64,000 nt of DNA, taken from assembly GCA_963794955.1 (NCBI GenBank), contig CAWCGF010000032.1, positions 70,309 through 134,308 of the forward strand, read 5' to 3'. The position numbers and the translations under genes were made by a program. Positions 9,507 through 18,400 of the stretch are shown in pieces (the stretch's first letter is position 1; each line of letters begins with the position of its first letter). This DNA comes from JAFDVL01 sp963794955. GTDB lineage: Bacteria; Acidobacteriota; Blastocatellia; RBC074. The notes beneath the pieces are model-generated. The model worked only from the letters and a program-made list of their open reading frames with translations, was not told the DNA's origin and did not search any database.

Positions 9507-10700
9507 ATGGAATTGAAAGAACTACAACAGCATATTCGCACGCTGGCCACGCTGAATGAGACCTCAGCGCTGGTCATCAGTTGTTATCTCAATCTGGAGC
9601 ACGGCCTGGCCTCATATCGTGAGCCGTTCGAGGCGCGCCTGCGGTTGCTGCAAAAGAGCCTGGCGGGAACAGCGTCGCGCGATTTTGAAGAAGCCGTGAA
9701 TCGCATCCAGGATTACCTTGCCAGCGAGTTACGGCCTGAATCCAAAGGGGTGGCGCTCTTCGTGCGCGGCGGTGCCGAAGCCTTCTTCCTGCCGCTGCAA
9801 TTTCGCGTTCCGCTACCCAACTGGGTGGTCGTTGGCTCAACGCCGAATATCTTCCATTTGATCGAACTCAAGGATACCTACGACCGCTACGTGTTGATGA
9901 TCTCGACGGAAGAAAGCGCACGCATCCTGGAAATCAATCTGGGGGAAGTGACAAAAGAGCTTTGGCGCGAACGCCCGGAACTGCGCCAGCGCGTGGGCCG
10001 CGAATGGACGAAGGAACACTACCAAAACCATCGCCGCCAGCGCACGGAGCAATTCATCAAGGAGAAGATTCAATTGCTTGATCAGTTGATGGCGGCGGGC
10101 GAGCATACACATCTGATCCTGGCAGGCAATCCGCGTATCACGGCCCGCGTGCGCGAGGCTTTGCCCAAACACCTGGCGGCCCGGCTGGTTGATGTTGTAA
10201 GCGCCTCCGGCAGTGATCGCCTGTCGGATGTAGTGGCGGCAACGCTCAACTCATTTGTCGCAGAGGAAGAACAAGAGTCACGCGCGGTCGTGGAGAAGCT
10301 CATGCAGGGGATACACCAGCAGGGCCTGGGAGTAGCGGGGATTCACACCACACTGGCGGCCTTACAGCAGGGCAATGTGGACGTACTCGTGATAATAAAG
10401 GATTTCGACCCGGAGAGGGGCTGGCGCTGCGCCGCCTGCCAGCGTCTCGGCCCCCAGCGCGGAAGGTACGAAACCTGTTCCGAATGCGGGGCGCATGAAC
10501 TGGCAGAGATTGACCTGCGGGAAGAAATGACGCGCCTCGCCGTACGAAACGGCTGCCACGTCGAAGTGGTCAATCATAGCGACCGCCTAAGGCAACTTGA
10601 CGGCATCGGCGCATTGCTACGCTATACTGCGCACGGGCACAATCTGAACATTTTCAACGCCAGGGAGCAAAGCAGCAAAGGCGCAAAGCAGGCTCATTAA
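9507..10700 (+). CDS. Bacterial eRF1-like (baeRF) family protein with C-terminal zinc ribbon
   Basis: A 397-residue soluble protein. It resembles bacterial relatives of the archaeo-eukaryotic release factor eRF1. The N-terminal part is a baeRF domain (VISCYLNLEHG, KGVALFVRGGAEAFFLPL). The middle domain (YVLMISTEESARILEINLG to HTHLILAGNPRITARVREAL) is the eRF1 domain 2/3-like fold. A CxxC...CxxC zinc ribbon sits at about 310-330 (CAACQRLG, CSECGAHE). ATG 9507 is chosen because AAGGA precedes it; the longer frame to 9381 overlaps the decayed usp gene. Relatives occur near stress and dormancy genes and are predicted to act on stalled or hibernating ribosomes; no specific activity can be read from the sequence. 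Confidence 0.75.
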   Translation: MELKELQQHIRTLATLNETSALVISCYLNLEHGLASYREPFEARLRLLQKSLAGTASRDFEEAVNRIQDYLASELRPESKGVALFVRGGAEAFFLPLQFRVPLPNWVVVGSTPNIFHLIELKDTYDRYVLMISTEESARILEINLGEVTKELWRERPELRQRVGREWTKEHYQNHRRQRTEQFIKEKIQLLDQLMAAGEHTHLILAGNPRITARVREALPKHLAARLVDVVSASGSDRLSDVVAATLNSFVAEEEQESRAVVEKLMQGIHQQGLGVAGIHTTLAALQQGNVDVLVIIKDFDPERGWRCAACQRLGPQRGRYETCSECGAHELAEIDLREEMTRLAVRNGCHVEVVNHSDRLRQLDGIGALLRYTAHGHNLNIFNAREQSSKGAKQAH

Positions 10701-10863
10701 ATCCGGTGCTTTGTCTCTCTGCTTCCTGGTCCCTTGGCGGTAAATCCCTGGTTCAATTTATGCCCGTTCACGGTATATTACCCGCCGGAACGAGGTACAT
10801 ACAGCGCAGGAACCAGCAGCACCATGGTGCTGCACCGGGCTGCGATACATCTCATGCTTCGTA

Positions 10864-10893
10864 GCTCTGAAGGTTGGGAACAACCTCCAGAGC
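10864..10893. terminator. Bidirectional hairpin terminator candidate
   Basis: A 30-nt hairpin (outer arm GCTCTG/CAGAGC, inner arm AGGTTG/CAACCT, GGAA loop) lies between the convergent eRF1-like gene and phosphoketolase gene. A second perfect 18-bp palindrome (GCAGCACCATGGTGCTGC) lies at 10816-10833. No clear U-run follows either, so factor-independent termination is not certain. Confidence 0.5.
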
Positions 10894-10953
10894 CTGCTCA
10901 GATTTGCTGATAATGGGTATTGCCTATTTGCTTCTCTCGCTGCAATCGCGGGA

Positions 10954-13335
10954 TCAATCAGTCCATTTCCAATCGCGGATTTCCGGCATGTCTTCACCGT
11001 GTTCACGAATATAACGCTTGTGTTCTGTCAGCTTGTCCCGCATCTCCTGCCGGACGTGTGCGCCGATGCCTGCAAGTTTTGGGACGCGCTCGATGACGTC
11101 CATGACCAGATGGAAGCGATCCAGATCGTTTAGCACCACCATATCAAATGGTGTTGTCGTCGTCCCCTCTTCTTTATAACCCCGCACGTGCAGATTAGGG
11201 TGATTCGTGCGCCGATACGTCAGCCGATGGATCAGCCAGGGATAACCATGAAAGGCGAAGATAATCGGTTTGTCTCTGGTAAAGAGCGAATCGAACTCTT
11301 TGTCGGATAGTCCGTGCGGATGCTCATTCGGCGGTTGCAGCTTCATCAGATTCACGACATTGACAAGGCGAATCTTCAATTCCGGGAAACGGTGTCGCAG
11401 GATGTCCGCCGCCGCGAGCGTTTCCATCGTCGGCACATCTCCGGCGCAGGCCAGCACGACATCCGGCTCCTGGCCCTGATCGTTGCTCGCCCAGTCCCAG
11501 ATGCTGACGCCCGCCGTGCAGTGTTTGATAGCCGCGTCCAGATCAAGGTATTGCAGCGCAGGTTGCTTGCCCGCCACGATGACATTGACGTAATGACGAC
11601 TGCGCAGACAGTGAGCGGCAACCGACAGCAGCGTGTTCGCATCAGGTGGCAGATAGACGCGCACGATTTCCGCCTTCTTGTTGATGACGTGATCTATGAA
11701 GCCGGGATCCTGATGGCTGAAGCCGTTATGATCCTGCCGCCAGACGTGTGACGTGAGCAGATAATTCAGCGAAGCAATCGGACGCCGCCACGGAATGTGG
11801 CGCGTGGTCTTGAGCCATTTGGCATGCTGATTGAACATTGAATCAACAACGTGAATGAACGCTTCGTAGCACGAAAAGAAACCGTGCCGCCCGGTCAGCA
11901 GGTATCCTTCCAGCCAGCCCTGACACAGATGCTCACTCAACACTTCCATCACGCGGCCATCCGGCGAGAGGTGTTCATCGTGCGGCAGAATCTCCGCCGT
12001 CAAAACACAGTCAGTCACTTCAAATAGAGCGTTCAGCCGATTCGAGGCTGTTTCATCAGGCCCGAAGACGCGGAAGTTCGCGCTCTCCTGATTGAGCTTC
12101 ATGACATCGCGCAGATATTGCCCCAGCACGCGCGTGGCTTCGGCTTCGGTCGTGCCCGGTTGTGCCACCTCCAGGGCATAGTCATGGAAATCAGGCAGTC
12201 TTAGATCACGCAGCAGCAAGCCGCCATTGGCGTGCGGGTTCGCGCCCATTCGCCGCTTTCCCTGCGGTGCCAACTCTGCCAGTTCAGGGTGCAGTTTTCC
12301 TTCCTGATCGAACAACTCTTCGGGCCGATAGCTCTTCATCCATTCTTCCAGCATCCTCAGATGGTCAGGCTTGTCGGCTAACTCAGAGAGCGGCACCTGA
12401 TGCGAGCGGCTGGTGCCCTCGACAAGCTTACCGTCCACTTCCTGCGGGCCGGTCCAGCCCTTCGGCGTCCGCAGCACGATCATTGGCCACGGTGGACGCT
12501 GCGTGAAGCCGCTGGTGCGAGCTGCACGCTGAATCGCCTGAATTTCCGCCATCACTTCATCAAGCGTCGCTGCCATCAACTGGTGCATGTATTCTGGCTC
12601 ATCGCCTTCGACAAAAAACGGCTTGTGCCCATAGCCGACCAGCAGACTTGTCAGTTCCTCGCGGCTCAGGCGCGCCAGCACCGCCGGGTTCGCAATCTTG
12701 TAGCCGTTCAGGTGCAACACTGGCAACACTGCGCCATCGCGGACAGGGTTGAGAAACTTGTTGGAATGCCAGCTTGCCGCGAGCGGGCCGGTTTCGGCTT
12801 CCCCATCTCCCACCACGCAGCAGGCGATCAGATCAGGATTGTCAAAGACTGCGCCATAAGCGTGTACCAGCGCGTAACCGAGTTCGCCGCCCTCATGGAT
12901 CGAGCCGGGCGTTTCGGGCGCAACGTGGCTGGGGATACCGCCGGGAAAGGAAAACTGCCGGAAGAGAAGTTTCAGGCCGACTTCATCCATTGAAACATCC
13001 GGGTAAAACTCGCTGTAGGTTCCTTCGAGATATGTGCTGGCGACGAGCGCCGGGCCGCCGTGTCCTGGCCCGGTGACATAGATCATATTCAGATCGTGTT
13101 TCCTGATGACACGATTGAGATGGGCATAAATGAAGTTGAGTCCCGGTGTGGTTCCCCAATGTCCAAGCAATCTCGGCTTGATGTGTTCAAGCTTGAGCGG
13201 CTCTCGCAATAGGGGATTGTCAAGCAGGTAAATCTGTCCGACTGAGAGATAATTGGCCGCGCGCCACCAGGCGTGCATCTGGTGAGTCTCGGTTTTCGAT
13301 AAAGCAGGGGCTTGCTGCTGTTCATTTTTGATCAT
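10954..13335 (-). CDS. xfp: Xylulose-5-phosphate / fructose-6-phosphate phosphoketolase
   Basis: A 793-residue thiamine-diphosphate enzyme, the normal length for phosphoketolases. It cleaves xylulose-5-P (and often fructose-6-P) with phosphate to acetyl-phosphate plus glyceraldehyde-3-P (or erythrose-4-P). Visible family blocks are the N-terminal YLSVGQIYLLDNPLL, HWGTTPGLNFIYAHLNR, YVTGPGHGGPA, the ThDP-site GDGEAETGPLAASWHSNKFL, and SHVWRQDHNGFSHQDPGF in the second half. The start codon follows AAAGGA. It lies 15 bp after the AhpD-like gene on the same strand. Both are probably transcribed from the sigma-54-type promoter at 13751-13766. It would supply acetyl-P for substrate-level ATP when respiration is limited. 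Confidence 0.96.
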   Translation of the reverse strand: MIKNEQQQAPALSKTETHQMHAWWRAANYLSVGQIYLLDNPLLREPLKLEHIKPRLLGHWGTTPGLNFIYAHLNRVIRKHDLNMIYVTGPGHGGPALVASTYLEGTYSEFYPDVSMDEVGLKLLFRQFSFPGGIPSHVAPETPGSIHEGGELGYALVHAYGAVFDNPDLIACCVVGDGEAETGPLAASWHSNKFLNPVRDGAVLPVLHLNGYKIANPAVLARLSREELTSLLVGYGHKPFFVEGDEPEYMHQLMAATLDEVMAEIQAIQRAARTSGFTQRPPWPMIVLRTPKGWTGPQEVDGKLVEGTSRSHQVPLSELADKPDHLRMLEEWMKSYRPEELFDQEGKLHPELAELAPQGKRRMGANPHANGGLLLRDLRLPDFHDYALEVAQPGTTEAEATRVLGQYLRDVMKLNQESANFRVFGPDETASNRLNALFEVTDCVLTAEILPHDEHLSPDGRVMEVLSEHLCQGWLEGYLLTGRHGFFSCYEAFIHVVDSMFNQHAKWLKTTRHIPWRRPIASLNYLLTSHVWRQDHNGFSHQDPGFIDHVINKKAEIVRVYLPPDANTLLSVAAHCLRSRHYVNVIVAGKQPALQYLDLDAAIKHCTAGVSIWDWASNDQGQEPDVVLACAGDVPTMETLAAADILRHRFPELKIRLVNVVNLMKLQPPNEHPHGLSDKEFDSLFTRDKPIIFAFHGYPWLIHRLTYRRTNHPNLHVRGYKEEGTTTTPFDMVVLNDLDRFHLVMDVIERVPKLAGIGAHVRQEMRDKLTEHKRYIREHGEDMPEIRDWKWTD

Positions 13336-13350
13336 TCTTCTTTCCTTTGC

Positions 13351-13707
13351 TTATTGTGCGTTCGCTTTCTCAAACTGTTCCAGCGCCTCGAAGGCTTCGG
13401 CGGCATAAATTGAAGCTGGCCCCCCGCCCATCATCAAGGCGACGCCAATGGTTTCCAGCACTTCTTGTCTGGTCGCTCCGGCGTGCAGTGCGCCGCGCAC
13501 ATGAAAGGCAATACAGCCTTCACAACGCGTTTGGATGCCGATGCCCAGTGCAATCAGTTCCTTGACCTTCACGCTTAACGCGCCTTCGCTCATCGCCTGT
13601 TGATGCAGTTGCGCAAACCCTGACAGCGGGCCAGGCGCTTCCTTGGCCAGACTTTTCATCAGGGTCTTCAGATGCCCGTAATATGCGGGATAATCTTTCT
13701 CAATCAT
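13351..13707 (-). CDS. Carboxymuconolactone decarboxylase / AhpD-like protein
   Basis: A 118-residue all-helical CMD-family protein. The redox motif is RCEGCIAFH (CxxC with downstream His), followed by AGATRQEVLETIGVALMMGG. This is the AhpD-like peroxidase-partner signature rather than that of a true ring-opening decarboxylase. It is first in an operon with phosphoketolase; a pairing of the two is common in stress islands. Likely role: thiol-dependent peroxide or disulfide handling. Substrate unknown. Confidence 0.9.
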   Translation of the reverse strand: MIEKDYPAYYGHLKTLMKSLAKEAPGPLSGFAQLHQQAMSEGALSVKVKELIALGIGIQTRCEGCIAFHVRGALHAGATRQEVLETIGVALMMGGGPASIYAAEAFEALEQFEKANAQ

Positions 13708-13750
13708 TTGTTACTCCTTCTCCTATTTTTGATTTATCAAAACAGTGAAT

Positions 13751-13766
13751 AGCATTTTTAGTGCCA
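13751..13766 (-). promoter_or_regulatory. Sigma-54 promoter candidate for the AhpD-phosphoketolase operon
   Basis: Read on the minus strand the site is TGGCACTAAAAATGCT. It has a perfect TGGCAC -24 box and a GG-to-GC spacing of exactly 10, with TGC at -12. It lies 44 bp upstream of the AhpD-like start. Confidence 0.7.
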
Positions 13767-13957
13767 CACCTGATTTGCATCACGACAGGGAGAGTGGCGG
13801 GGATGTCATCAGAAAGCGAATGCAAATCGCGGTGCTGGCAGCTTCTCTCAACAGCAAAGTGGGGAATTTTGCGCAGCGCTCTGTCCTCATTGTAGGAAAT
13901 ACTACGCAGTCTGCCCTGAAGGTTTCAGAAGCAGCCCGAAATGCCTCACCGCACGCA

Positions 13958-14132
13958 ATAGCGCAAGGGGATTAAGCGAACGGGTGGTGAAGGCCGCAGA
14001 GAGAGGACGCAACACACGCAATGAACGGAACAGACAGAGACAAGCCCCCATGCTGGGCCAAATTCCCGTGTATTTCGTTCTTTCCGTGTGTTGCGTACTC
14101 TCGCTTTTCCTAGCTTAATCCCCATGCGCTAT
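13958..14132. repeat. 175-bp nested inverted-repeat element between divergent sigma-54 promoters
   Basis: Outer arms 13958-13977 and 14113-14132 are inverted with 19 of 20 matches (ATAGCGCA(A/T)GGGGATTAAGC). Inside, GAGAGGACGCAACACACGCA at 14001-14020 pairs with a related inverted arm near 14075-14104. No coding potential is evident. It lies in the 679-bp gap between the phosphoketolase operon and hsp20, which also holds the two divergent sigma-54 sites. It could be a MITE-like repeat or a regulatory structure. The rest of the gap shows no recognisable gene. Confidence 0.6.
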
Positions 14133-14281
14133 AGCGATAGATAGAGAGGTCTGCGGCCTGTGAGATGAATGTGTATCGCTCGTCACAGCATGACTCCGGC
14201 GTGGGGCACGATGTTGCAAAATGCCCCATTCGACATGAGTGAAAGCAACTGCTTCAAGGGCGGAATCCGCCTGTTTCGCCC

Positions 14282-14297
14282 TGGCATATCCCTTGCA
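14282..14297 (+). promoter_or_regulatory. Sigma-54 promoter candidate for hsp20 and downstream genes
   Basis: The site is TGGCATATCCCTTGCA, with exact GG-N10-GC spacing and a perfect TTGCA -12 box. A short palindrome (GGCGGAATCCGCC) lies just upstream at about 14260-14272. The hsp20 start codon is 90 bp downstream. Confidence 0.7.
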
Positions 14298-14386
14298 CTG
14301 GGGAGAATGTCACTATCAGCGGCATTCCGTCGAATGCCTGAGTGCTATCAGTTGAAAGCTCGATAGAGCAGGAGGAAATACAAACT

Positions 14387-14914
14387 ATGAAAAGTCAGCA
14401 GGCGATCAAATCGTCAAGCCCCGCCGTGCCCACCCGCCCGGTCTTCGTCGAGGCTGAAAAGCTGTTCGAGCAAATGAAGGAGTTGTCACAGTCTATCGCA
14501 CACCGGGCTTATGAGTTCTTTGAAACCCGTGGGCGCGAAATCGGTCACGACCTCGAAGACTGGTGTCAGGCGGAAGCAGAGGTTCTGCGTCGCGTCCCGG
14601 TCGAGATCACGGAAGCTAACGGCCAATTGAAAGTGCGCGCCGAGGTGCCCGGCTTCAGCGCCGAACAAATTAAGGTCAGCGTCGAGCCGCATCGCCTGAT
14701 GCTCAGCGGCAAAGCGGAAACGACGACGGAATCATCAGCCCCACAGATGATCTTCACCGAACGACGCGGCCACGGCTTCTGCCGCACGATTAATCTGCCC
14801 GCCGACGTTGATCCGGCGCAGGTAACGGCGACAGTGAAGGACGGCATTCTTGAACTCACGCTGGCCAAGATTGCCAAAAGCGAGCCGACGAGCGTCGAGG
14901 TCAAAGCTGTCTGA
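14387..14914 (+). CDS. Hsp20 / alpha-crystallin small heat shock protein
   Basis: A 175-residue cytosolic chaperone. The helical N-terminal arm (about 1-75) is longer than in minimal Hsp20s and contains FEQMKELSQSIAHRAYEFFE. The alpha-crystallin domain covers about 80-168, with VPVEITEANGQLKVRAEVPG, a Gly/Phe-rich turn FTERRGHGFCRTINLP and the conserved VTATVKDGILELTLAK. ATG 14387 follows GGAGG. It is the first gene after a sigma-54-type promoter and precedes CBS and membrane genes. It would bind unfolding proteins under stress and pass them to ATP-dependent chaperones. Confidence 0.95.
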   Translation: MKSQQAIKSSSPAVPTRPVFVEAEKLFEQMKELSQSIAHRAYEFFETRGREIGHDLEDWCQAEAEVLRRVPVEITEANGQLKVRAEVPGFSAEQIKVSVEPHRLMLSGKAETTTESSAPQMIFTERRGHGFCRTINLPADVDPAQVTATVKDGILELTLAKIAKSEPTSVEVKAV

Positions 14915-15040
14915 ACCAGCTTGCGGCAGAATTTTATTGCGCGCGCGATTCGTAGCGGCAAGGCAGTTCCCCTTGCTCCAGATCGCACGCTCAGGTAGTT
15001 ATAAAACCGTCACCTCACAAACAAATGAAGGAGTAGACAA

Positions 15041-15526
15041 ATGAAAGTACAAGAAGTAATGACCAGTAACGTCAGAAATTGCGCCCCCGAAGCCACCCTG
15101 GCTGAAGTCGCAGCCATTATGTGGGAGGCGGATTGTGGTGTGCTGCCCGTTGTGTATGACTCAGGAAAAGTACTCGGCCTGATCACCGACCGTGACATTG
15201 CCATTGCCGCCGCGACGAAGGGACGTCCCGCCTCAGACATCAGAGTAACTGAGGTCATTAGCGGTCAGGTCTTTTCATGTCACTTGCACGAAGACATCAA
15301 AACCGCGCTCAAAACCATGCGGCATGAAAAAGTGCGGCGACTGCCGGTCGTCAACGATGATGGAATGTTACAAGGCATGCTGAGCCTGAACGACATCGTG
15401 CTGCGCGCCGAAGAGGCAAAGGGAAAACACGTACCTGAACTGTCTTATGAGGACGCGATGAGCACGATCAAGGCGATCTGCGAACATCTTCCACATCAGA
15501 CGCATCAGGCGGCAGCACAAATATGA
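15041..15526 (+). CDS. CBS-domain pair protein
   Basis: A 161-residue protein made of two CBS domains: about 1-58 (MTSNVRNCAPEATLAEVA, LGLITDRDIAIAA) and about 68-125 (FSCHLHEDIKTALKTM, VRRLPVVNDDGMLQGMLSL). A short helical tail follows. Stand-alone Bateman modules bind adenine nucleotides and often regulate transporters or signal energy state. It starts after GAAGGAG and overlaps the next membrane-protein gene by four bases (ATGA), so the two are co-translated. The tail has two His-rich turns (LPHQTHQ). The partner protein is unknown. Confidence 0.93.
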   Translation: MKVQEVMTSNVRNCAPEATLAEVAAIMWEADCGVLPVVYDSGKVLGLITDRDIAIAAATKGRPASDIRVTEVISGQVFSCHLHEDIKTALKTMRHEKVRRLPVVNDDGMLQGMLSLNDIVLRAEEAKGKHVPELSYEDAMSTIKAICEHLPHQTHQAAAQI

Positions 15527-16182
15527 GGTCGCGGTGCGACTTGCTGAACTCATCCGCGGCGGTAAGCGGGAAGGCTGAGCCTCTCGGACGACCAGGCTAC
15601 TGGTTAATGTTCGTGGAGTTTCCCGTCGCGATGGGCATATTTATTGTCGCCTCGCTCAATTTAGCCTATCGGCCTATTCTGCTTATTATCGTTTTCAGCG
15701 CGTTGCTGTTGTTGACCTTTCGGGCTTATCTGAAGTGGCGTTATCAGATCAGTATTCCGTTCTTCGTATTGTTGTTAGCATTTGCCGCTGTCGGTGTTGA
15801 TACCATCGGCAATCATTTTCGCTTGTATCAGCAGTTGCCCTGGCCGGTTCCTTACGATGTCTTCGCGCACTTCACCGTTCCGGCCCTGATGGCTCCGGCC
15901 ATCACTTGGTTGATGTGGGCGTGGCTGGAGAAAATCGGATACTCCTTGCCGCTCAGTGTGCTGACGTTTTTCGCCATCAACGTCAATTTCAGTTTGGCGA
16001 GCTTTTACGAGATCACCGAACTGTGGGATGACCTTTACTTCGGCGGAATGCGCATCAAGGAAATTTACGATACGGCGCGCGATCTTCAGTTCGACCTTTT
16101 GGGTGGCATCTTTGGTGTGGGGGTCACTTACCTGGTTATGAAGCGTGCCGAGTTGAAATTAGCGCGAAGAGGGGAGAACTAG
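15523..16182 (+). CDS. Six-helix membrane protein, YjdF/DUF2238-like
   Basis: A 219-residue integral membrane protein with about six transmembrane helices. The motif layout resembles the YjdF/DUF2238 family: an Asp near a loop after TM3 (VDTIGNHFRLY), a histidine segment (YDVFAHFTVPAL), an acidic stretch (EITELWDDLYFGG) and a second Asp motif (YDTARDLQFDLLGG). The conserved acids and His suggest a metal-dependent membrane enzyme or transporter, but no activity is known to me. It overlaps the CBS gene by ATGA, so the CBS protein may regulate it. Confidence 0.65.
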   Translation: MRSRCDLLNSSAAVSGKAEPLGRPGYWLMFVEFPVAMGIFIVASLNLAYRPILLIIVFSALLLLTFRAYLKWRYQISIPFFVLLLAFAAVGVDTIGNHFRLYQQLPWPVPYDVFAHFTVPALMAPAITWLMWAWLEKIGYSLPLSVLTFFAINVNFSLASFYEITELWDDLYFGGMRIKEIYDTARDLQFDLLGGIFGVGVTYLVMKRAELKLARRGEN

Positions 16183-16341
16183 ATGAATCCGATCATTGCA
16201 GGGGCAGTTCTCGGCACGCTGATGGCGGCCATCAAAAAGAGTCTTCCCTGCCGTCGGTTTGGGAGGTATGCGCTGAAACAAGCAGGACAGTTTTATCCCT
16301 GTAAACACTGTGGACGCAAATTTCAGGAGAAAATGAAATAG
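16183..16341 (+). CDS. Small zinc-ribbon-like protein, 52 residues
   Basis: Begins two bases after the stop of the preceding membrane-protein gene, with AGGGGAG at a good distance from ATG. The N-terminal half is hydrophobic (IIAGAVLGTLMAAI). The C-terminal half is basic and carries a CxxC pair, FYPCKHCGRKF, like half of a zinc ribbon; one more Cys sits upstream (LPCRRF). It ends just before the antiporter gene, so it belongs to the same transcription unit. I do not recognise the family. A small membrane-associated zinc-binding accessory protein is possible. Confidence 0.6.
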   Translation: MNPIIAGAVLGTLMAAIKKSLPCRRFGRYALKQAGQFYPCKHCGRKFQEKMK

Positions 16342-16347
16342 ACTGTC

Positions 16348-18369
16348 ATGCCGCACGATTTGCCGATACTAAAAGACCTGATAATTTTGCTGCTCGTTTC
16401 TGTCCCGATTGCCTTCGTGGGCAGCCGGTTGCGGTTGCCGGGCATCGTGGGCTTTATGATCGCTGGAGTGGTGATCGGCCCGTCCGGCTTCGGATTGATC
16501 GAAGATGTGCCAGCGATTGAAGTCATGGCCGAAATCGGCGTCGTGCTATTGCTGTTCGCCATCGGCTTGGAATTTTCCTTGCGCCGGATGATGGACATGA
16601 AGCGGCTGGTGCTGCTGGGTGGCGGGTTGCAAGTGTTTCTGTCCGTGCTGCTCTTTGGCGGGCTGGCGAATCTGCTCGGACGATCATTCAGTCAGGCATT
16701 ACTGCTCGGCTTTCTCTTTGCCCTTTCCAGTACCGCTATCGTGCTTAAAAGTTATAGCGACAATGCGGAAATTGATACGCCGCATGGCCGGGCCGGTGTC
16801 GGCATACTGCTGTTACAGGATTTAAGCGTCGTGCCGATGATGCTGACCGTGCCGTTGCTGGCGGGGAAGCAAGACGTTTCGATTGGGCGGCTGGCGGTCA
16901 CGCTCGGCACGGCGGTGGCAGTGATCGCGGCCATCGTATTGGCCGCGCGCTTCGTAATCCCTTACATGCTCTCGCATATTGTCCGGCTGCGCAGCCATGA
17001 AGTCTTTGTGATCTTTATCGTGCTCGTCAGCCTTGGCACAAGCTGGTTGACGGCGCAGTTCGGCTTGTCGCTGGCGCTCGGCGCATTTCTCGCCGGGCTG
17101 ATGCTGTCCGAATCCGAATACAGCCATCAGATCGTGTCGGACATTCTGCCTTTCCGTGATGTCTTTAATAGCATTTTCTTCATTTCCATTGGCATGCTGC
17201 TCTCGGTGGGTTACGTCGTCAGCCATCTGCTGACTGTACTTGGCTGGGTTGTTATGCTGGTTGTGGTCAAGGCGCTGCTGGTGCTGCTGGTCATGCGACT
17301 GCTACGGTTCAATCTGCGGATTTCAACGATGACCGCGTTGGGCTTGGCGCAGGTCGGCGAATTTTCGTTTGTCATCGCCAAAACCGGCATGGCGCAGGGG
17401 CTGCTCACCGATAGCGATTACCAGAAGTTTCTGGCGGCGGCGATTCTCTCAATGATCGCCACGCCGTTTCTGATTCAGGCTGCGCCTCGTCTGGGCTATC
17501 GCCTCCAGCGGGCGCTTGCGCCTGGCTCGCGGCTCGAACCGCATCCGCCCGATTACGAACCGCCAGACGAACTGTTGCGCGGTCATACTATTGTCGTGGG
17601 CTATGGCCTGAACGGGCGGAATCTCTCGACCGTGTTGCATCGGGCCGGGATTCCGTATGTGGTCGTGGAACTGAATGCGGACTCAGTACACGAAGCGAAC
17701 GCGCGCGGCGAACCCGTGCAATATGGCGATGCGACGCGGCGTGAAGTTTTGCAACGCGCGGGAGTAGCCGACGCGCGGATTCTGGTCGTGGCAATCTCCG
17801 ATCCGATTGCCACGCGCCGCGCCGTGCAGTTTGCGCGCGACCTCAATCCGCAGCTCAGGGTTATCGTGCGCACTCGATATGTGGCCGAGGTGACGGAACT
17901 CTATCAACTCGGCGCGAGTCAGGTCATCCCGGAAGAATTTGAAACCAGCGTAGAGATTTTCTCGCGCGTGCTGCGCGAATACGGCATCGCGCGGCACGAC
18001 ATTCAGAAAGAGACCGAGGAGATCAGACGCGCCGGTTATGAAATGCTGCGCGCGCCTTCGTTGCCGGAACCAGACAGCAACAGCGTTGCCAATACGCTCA
18101 GTGCGGCATCAACTGAAACGCTGTTGCTCGAAACCGGCTTCCCGGCCATTGGTCAGACGCTGGGCGGGCTTGAGCTAAACCAGCGCACCGACGCGACGAT
18201 GATTGCTGTAGTCCGCAATGGGATTCCGCCCTTTGTCCCGGGCGCGGACTTCCGCTTTGCCGCTGGAGACATCGTCGTGTTGTGCGGCAGTCCGAACGCG
18301 ATTGAACAAGCCGTCAATCTCATCAGCACTGACGTTGCCACAGAGCGAAGTGAGCAAGCGGTCACTTAA
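16348..18369 (+). CDS. CPA2-family cation:proton antiporter with RCK domains (KefB/YbaL-like)
   Basis: A 673-residue protein. About residues 1-385 form the 12-13 helix Na+/H+-exchanger-type core (FVGSRLRLPGIVGFMIAGVV, GRAGVGILLLQDLSVVPMML, LGAFLAGLMLSES, GLAQVGEFSFVIAKTGM). A TrkA_N (RCK) nucleotide-binding domain follows at about 410-530 with GYGLNGRNLSTVL, and a TrkA_C domain at about 575-660. KefB-type members exchange K+ or Na+ for protons. The RCK module gates them by NAD(H) or electrophile adducts. Only a distant ribosome-like site precedes the ATG, which suggests coupling to the upstream small gene. The ion cannot be read from the sequence. Confidence 0.93.
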   Translation: MPHDLPILKDLIILLLVSVPIAFVGSRLRLPGIVGFMIAGVVIGPSGFGLIEDVPAIEVMAEIGVVLLLFAIGLEFSLRRMMDMKRLVLLGGGLQVFLSVLLFGGLANLLGRSFSQALLLGFLFALSSTAIVLKSYSDNAEIDTPHGRAGVGILLLQDLSVVPMMLTVPLLAGKQDVSIGRLAVTLGTAVAVIAAIVLAARFVIPYMLSHIVRLRSHEVFVIFIVLVSLGTSWLTAQFGLSLALGAFLAGLMLSESEYSHQIVSDILPFRDVFNSIFFISIGMLLSVGYVVSHLLTVLGWVVMLVVVKALLVLLVMRLLRFNLRISTMTALGLAQVGEFSFVIAKTGMAQGLLTDSDYQKFLAAAILSMIATPFLIQAAPRLGYRLQRALAPGSRLEPHPPDYEPPDELLRGHTIVVGYGLNGRNLSTVLHRAGIPYVVVELNADSVHEANARGEPVQYGDATRREVLQRAGVADARILVVAISDPIATRRAVQFARDLNPQLRVIVRTRYVAEVTELYQLGASQVIPEEFETSVEIFSRVLREYGIARHDIQKETEEIRRAGYEMLRAPSLPEPDSNSVANTLSAASTETLLLETGFPAIGQTLGGLELNQRTDATMIAVVRNGIPPFVPGADFRFAAGDIVVLCGSPNAIEQAVNLISTDVATERSEQAVT

Positions 18370-18400
18370 CGCAGGGACAAAATAATTCAGATAATCGAAA

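Noticed and set aside
14961..14977. AGGCAGTTCCCCTTGCT upstream of the CBS gene as sigma-54 promoter
   Set aside because: GG-to-GC spacing is 11, not 10; the CBS gene can be read from the hsp20 promoter.
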